64,000 nt of DNA from JBCCEJ01 sp039030335 (lineage in GTDB: Bacteria; Pseudomonadota; Gammaproteobacteria; HK1): the NCBI GenBank assembly GCA_039030335.1, contig JBCCEJ010000001.1, positions 1 through 64,000 on the forward strand, given 5' to 3'. Within the stretch, counting starts at the first letter, position 1, and every line of letters starts with the position of its first letter. Under the pieces are notes generated by a model that was not told where the DNA came from, made no database searches, and was given only the letters and a program-made list of their open reading frames with translations. The position numbers and the translations under genes are program-made. Shown here one piece after another: positions 61,683 through 64,000 of the stretch.

Positions 61683-62609
61683 ATGCTGATGAACGCTCCA
61701 CCCGGCCACGCCCGCCCGGAAGGCCGCTTCGACAACCATCCGCGCGAGTACCAGCACATCAAAGCAGTGCCGTTTGCCGCTGCGATGGGTGCTGAGATCG
61801 AAGGTATAGACATCGCGTCGATCTCGGACTCTGAGTTCAACGAGTTGGAGGATGCGCTGTACCGGCACAAAGTGGTCTGCCTTCGCGATCAGCATTTCAG
61901 TCACGCCGATCAGGAAGCCCTGACCGCGCGCTTCGGGCCGTTCAGTGAAGATGCGTTCACCGCTGGCGTAGATGGACACCCCAACGTGCAGCCGGTCATC
62001 AAAGAGGCGACCCAGAGTCTCTCGATGGTGTTCGGCGGCTCCTGGCATACCGACTCGGCGTTCCTCGACAACCCGCCCGGCGTCAGCATGCTCTACTCGG
62101 TCGAAAGCCCGCCGTTTGGCGGCGACACGTGGTGGGCCAACACCGCGCTCGCCTATCAGTTTCTGACACCGATGATGCAGGCGATGCTGCAGCCGCTGCG
62201 CGTGCATATGTCCGGGCGCGCAGTGGTTGATGGCATCCGGCGTAAGCGCGCGGCGGGCGGTGAGGTGAACGCGATAGCGGAGAATTTCGACTACGAGGAG
62301 ATGATGCACCGCGGGCGCTATCAGCCGCTCATTCGCCGGCATCCCAAGACCGGTGAACAGTCAATCTATGTTGATCAGACCTACGCGGTGGGCATTGAAG
62401 GACTGTCCAAGAAAGAGTCTCGGGCTCTGCTCGACTTTCTGTTCAACCACATCACCCAGCCGGAGTTCACGTGCCGGCTTCGCTGGGCATCGAACAGCCT
62501 GGTGCTTTGGGACAACCGTACAACCCTGCACCGCGCGCAGAACGACTACGACGGCTATCGCCGCGAAGCGTATCGGACCATCGCGGCGGGTGAAGTGCCC
62601 GAAGCGTAG
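61683..62609 (+). CDS. TauD/TfdA-family 2-oxoglutarate dioxygenase
   Basis: 308-residue Fe(II)/2-oxoglutarate oxygenase. Iron ligands H122 and D124 are in GGSWHTDSAFLDNPP, the distal His in TLHRAQNDYDGYRRE, and the 2-oxoglutarate arginine at the end of that block. IKAVPFAAAMGAEIEGIDI and VVCLRDQHFS are typical TauD starts. ATG 61683 is used, with an in-frame ATG two codons later. It lies between the MFS exporter and the keto-pentenoate hydratase-like gene, same direction, gaps of 55 and 50 bases. Confidence 0.87.
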   Translation: MLMNAPPGHARPEGRFDNHPREYQHIKAVPFAAAMGAEIEGIDIASISDSEFNELEDALYRHKVVCLRDQHFSHADQEALTARFGPFSEDAFTAGVDGHPNVQPVIKEATQSLSMVFGGSWHTDSAFLDNPPGVSMLYSVESPPFGGDTWWANTALAYQFLTPMMQAMLQPLRVHMSGRAVVDGIRRKRAAGGEVNAIAENFDYEEMMHRGRYQPLIRRHPKTGEQSIYVDQTYAVGIEGLSKKESRALLDFLFNHITQPEFTCRLRWASNSLVLWDNRTTLHRAQNDYDGYRREAYRTIAAGEVPEA

Positions 62610-62659
62610 TCACAAGACCCGGTTGCGGGCATTGGGCCGCGGCGTAGTGGAGTGAATCG

Positions 62660-63439
62660 ATGACTGAAGACACCGCCGCGTTCCTTGCGAGCCTGCGCCT
62701 CGAGCACCGCACGGTCGAGTGCCTGCCCGATGCCCTCGTGCCGCCGTCACTAACGGATGGTTATGCGATCCAGCGTCAGGTCGTGGAGCGGCTGTGCGCC
62801 GCGCGGGGCGGCGCACCGATCGGCTACAAGGTGGCGTTGACGAGCGAGACGGCCCAATCCCTGGTTGGCTATGCGGCACCGGTGTTCGGACACATGTTGT
62901 CGCATGCGCACTGGCGGAGCGGTGCGGCGCTGGCGGCGAGCCAGTTCACGACGCGGATTATCGAGACGGAGTTCGCTTTTCGGTTTTCGATGGATGTACC
63001 GGCCGAGCCGCAGACGCGCGAGACGATCGTGGACTACATTGGCGCGCTGGTGCCGTCTATTGAACTGGTCGACCATCGATTCGCCGGTCTGGACCGGATG
63101 GATGCGCCAACGCTTGCCGCCGACAACGCCATCCACGGCGGTTGGATCGAAAGTGCCGCGCAAACCCGCTGGCAGCATCTGGATCTCGCGCGTCATACGG
63201 TTAGCCTCCGGGTCAACGGCGCCGAGATTCTGACCGGTGCTGGCGACCGCGTGCTCGGTCATCCACTGGAGGTGCTGGTCTGGCTTGCCAATACCCTGCC
63301 AGAACACGGCCTGGCGCTTAAGGCGGGTGACTTCGTGACGACCGGACTCGCGACCGACGGGATTTACAGCGCGCAGGCGGGCGATGAAGTGATCGCTGAT
63401 TTCGGCTCGCTGGGACAGGTGGCCATCTTTTTCGAATGA
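62660..63439 (+). CDS. 2-keto-4-pentenoate hydratase-like protein
   Basis: 259-residue MhpD/FAH-fold protein. GYAIQRQVVERL, IGYKVALTSETAQ, the metal-binding EFAFRFSMDVPA and the C-terminal LKAGDFVTTGLATDGIYSAQAGDEV follow the 2-keto-4-pentenoate hydratase/oxalocrotonate decarboxylase pattern. These enzymes act on the dienol products of aromatic-ring meta-cleavage. No extradiol dioxygenase is in the window. GGAG stands seven bases before the ATG. It forms a directon with the TauD-type gene and MFS exporter. Confidence 0.87.
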   Translation: MTEDTAAFLASLRLEHRTVECLPDALVPPSLTDGYAIQRQVVERLCAARGGAPIGYKVALTSETAQSLVGYAAPVFGHMLSHAHWRSGAALAASQFTTRIIETEFAFRFSMDVPAEPQTRETIVDYIGALVPSIELVDHRFAGLDRMDAPTLAADNAIHGGWIESAAQTRWQHLDLARHTVSLRVNGAEILTGAGDRVLGHPLEVLVWLANTLPEHGLALKAGDFVTTGLATDGIYSAQAGDEVIADFGSLGQVAIFFE

Positions 63440-63523
63440 GCGTGTTGCCAGCGGCTGGGAATCGGCGCGTCGCGGCGCTGGCTGTTCACGCGCGAGGCAC
63501 GTGTACTCGCGGTCGGGTCGTGC

Positions 63524-64000
63524 GTGAGCGCTGAAGTCATTCCCGTGCCCGGGCTGGGCGAGTTTCCCCTGATCATCTGGCTGCGGGACAGTCAGTTCGC
63601 GTACGCAGCCGTGCATACGGCGCACCTGTTCGGAGTGGCCGTGCTGGTCGGTAGCGTCGCGGCGTTCGATTTGCGCGTGCTCGGCTGGCGTCGCGAGGTA
63701 TCCGTGCAAGTGCTGGCAAAGCACCTGTTGCCGCTGGCTGTCCTCGCCACGGTGCTGATCGTTCCAACCGGGCTGGCGATGTTCGCCGTGCATGCCGACG
63801 CGCTGCTGACGAGCCGGACGTTTCTGATGAAGATGGGGTTGTTGATGGCGGGGGCCGGCCTCGCGATCGCTTTCCATTCCGGCCCCTATAAAACGGTTGC
63901 CAACTGGTCGGTGGATGCAACTGCGCCGAGGGCGGCGCGCGCGTGCGCGTTCCTGTCGCTTGCCGGTTGGATCGCAGTCGTGTTCTGCGCAAGTCTGCTG
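63524..64000 (+). CDS. Membrane protein, DUF6644-like, cut by the window end
   Basis: A frame open from 63524 (GTG) to the last base gives 159 residues without a stop. The sequence is membrane-protein-like: ISAEVIPVPGLG-type start, then AYAAVHTAHLFGVAVLVGSVAAFDLRVLGW, LLPLAVLATVLIVPTGLAMFAVHA and FLSLAGWIAVVFCASLL, with about four hydrophobic segments and histidines typical of a heme-binding-like membrane family. The name DUF6644 is from memory and tentative. The opposite strand has long open frames that look like shadows. The C-terminus lies outside the window. Confidence 0.7.
   Translation, partial: MSAEVIPVPGLGEFPLIIWLRDSQFAYAAVHTAHLFGVAVLVGSVAAFDLRVLGWRREVSVQVLAKHLLPLAVLATVLIVPTGLAMFAVHADALLTSRTFLMKMGLLMAGAGLAIAFHSGPYKTVANWSVDATAPRAARACAFLSLAGWIAVVFCASLL

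Noticed and set aside
62750..63877. Minus-strand frame of 375 residues over the MhpD-like gene and window end
   Set aside because: Antisense to two protein-like plus-strand frames; no motif.
1..64000. Insertion sequences, integrases, phage genes or CRISPR arrays
   Set aside because: No transposase, integrase or phage protein motif and no regularly spaced direct repeat array was found by eye.

Overview
The window is high-GC, gene-dense DNA with Shine-Dalgarno-type starts, many GTG starts and frequent 1-4 base gene overlaps. The core genes (trmB, cysQ, speE, PhzF- and SGNH-type proteins, OmpR-type two-component system, Tat signals) look like Pseudomonadota, most likely an uncultured free-living or host-associated gamma- or alphaproteobacterium. 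No ribosomal RNA or clean single-copy phylogenetic marker is present, so this placement is inference. The unusual trait is a coenzyme F420 set (cofD, cofE, npdG at 21.8-24.2 kb and an F420-type luciferase-like oxidoreductase at 59 kb). F420 is best known from Actinobacteria and archaea and is patchy in Proteobacteria. No insertion sequence, integrase, phage module or CRISPR array was seen.

Layout. 1-4.9 kb: the 3' part of a polyamine-type ABC importer operon (ATPase, Tat-exported binding protein, two permeases) ending in an Asp/Glu/hydantoin racemase. 5-10 kb: Tat thioredoxin-like protein, short-chain dehydrogenase coupled to an SGNH hydrolase, lytic transglycosylase, membrane-anchored LuxR-type regulator. 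10-19 kb: CueO-like multicopper oxidase, tRNA-Gly(CCC), an atypical SDR, a sulfotransferase, a PhzF protein, a receiver protein coupled to a metallo-beta-lactamase-fold hydrolase, trmB, cysQ, and a decayed regulator. 19-26 kb: TPR-sulfotransferase, F420 genes, thiolase and an SDR facing it across two strong hairpins. 26-33 kb: membrane protein plus speE, a two-subunit class I fumarase/tartrate dehydratase, a TPP enzyme and a sulfatase. 33-43 kb: patatin, alpha/beta hydrolase, LysE exporter, a two-component system divergent from a four-EF-hand protein, GST and DUF72.

43-64 kb is an accessory catabolic region. A five-gene plus-strand operon (FAH-family hydrolase, HisC-like aminotransferase, PLP decarboxylase, TfdA-like dioxygenase, polysaccharide-deacetylase-fold hydrolase) ends at a clear intrinsic terminator. 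It is followed by an acyl-CoA synthetase, a creatinase, a Tat-exported agmatine deiminase with a TauD-type oxygenase and an MmgE/PrpD protein, another 2-oxoglutarate oxygenase, an Ltp2-like thiolase with its DUF35 partner, the F420-type oxidoreductase, an MFS exporter, a fourth 2-oxoglutarate oxygenase, a keto-pentenoate-hydratase-like protein and the start of a membrane protein cut by the window edge.

Taken together, the importer with racemase, creatinase, agmatine deiminase, spermidine synthase and the amine/amino-acid-type operon suggest scavenging of small C-N compounds (polyamines, guanidino compounds, cyclic amides). This is a hypothesis from gene content, not a demonstrated pathway.
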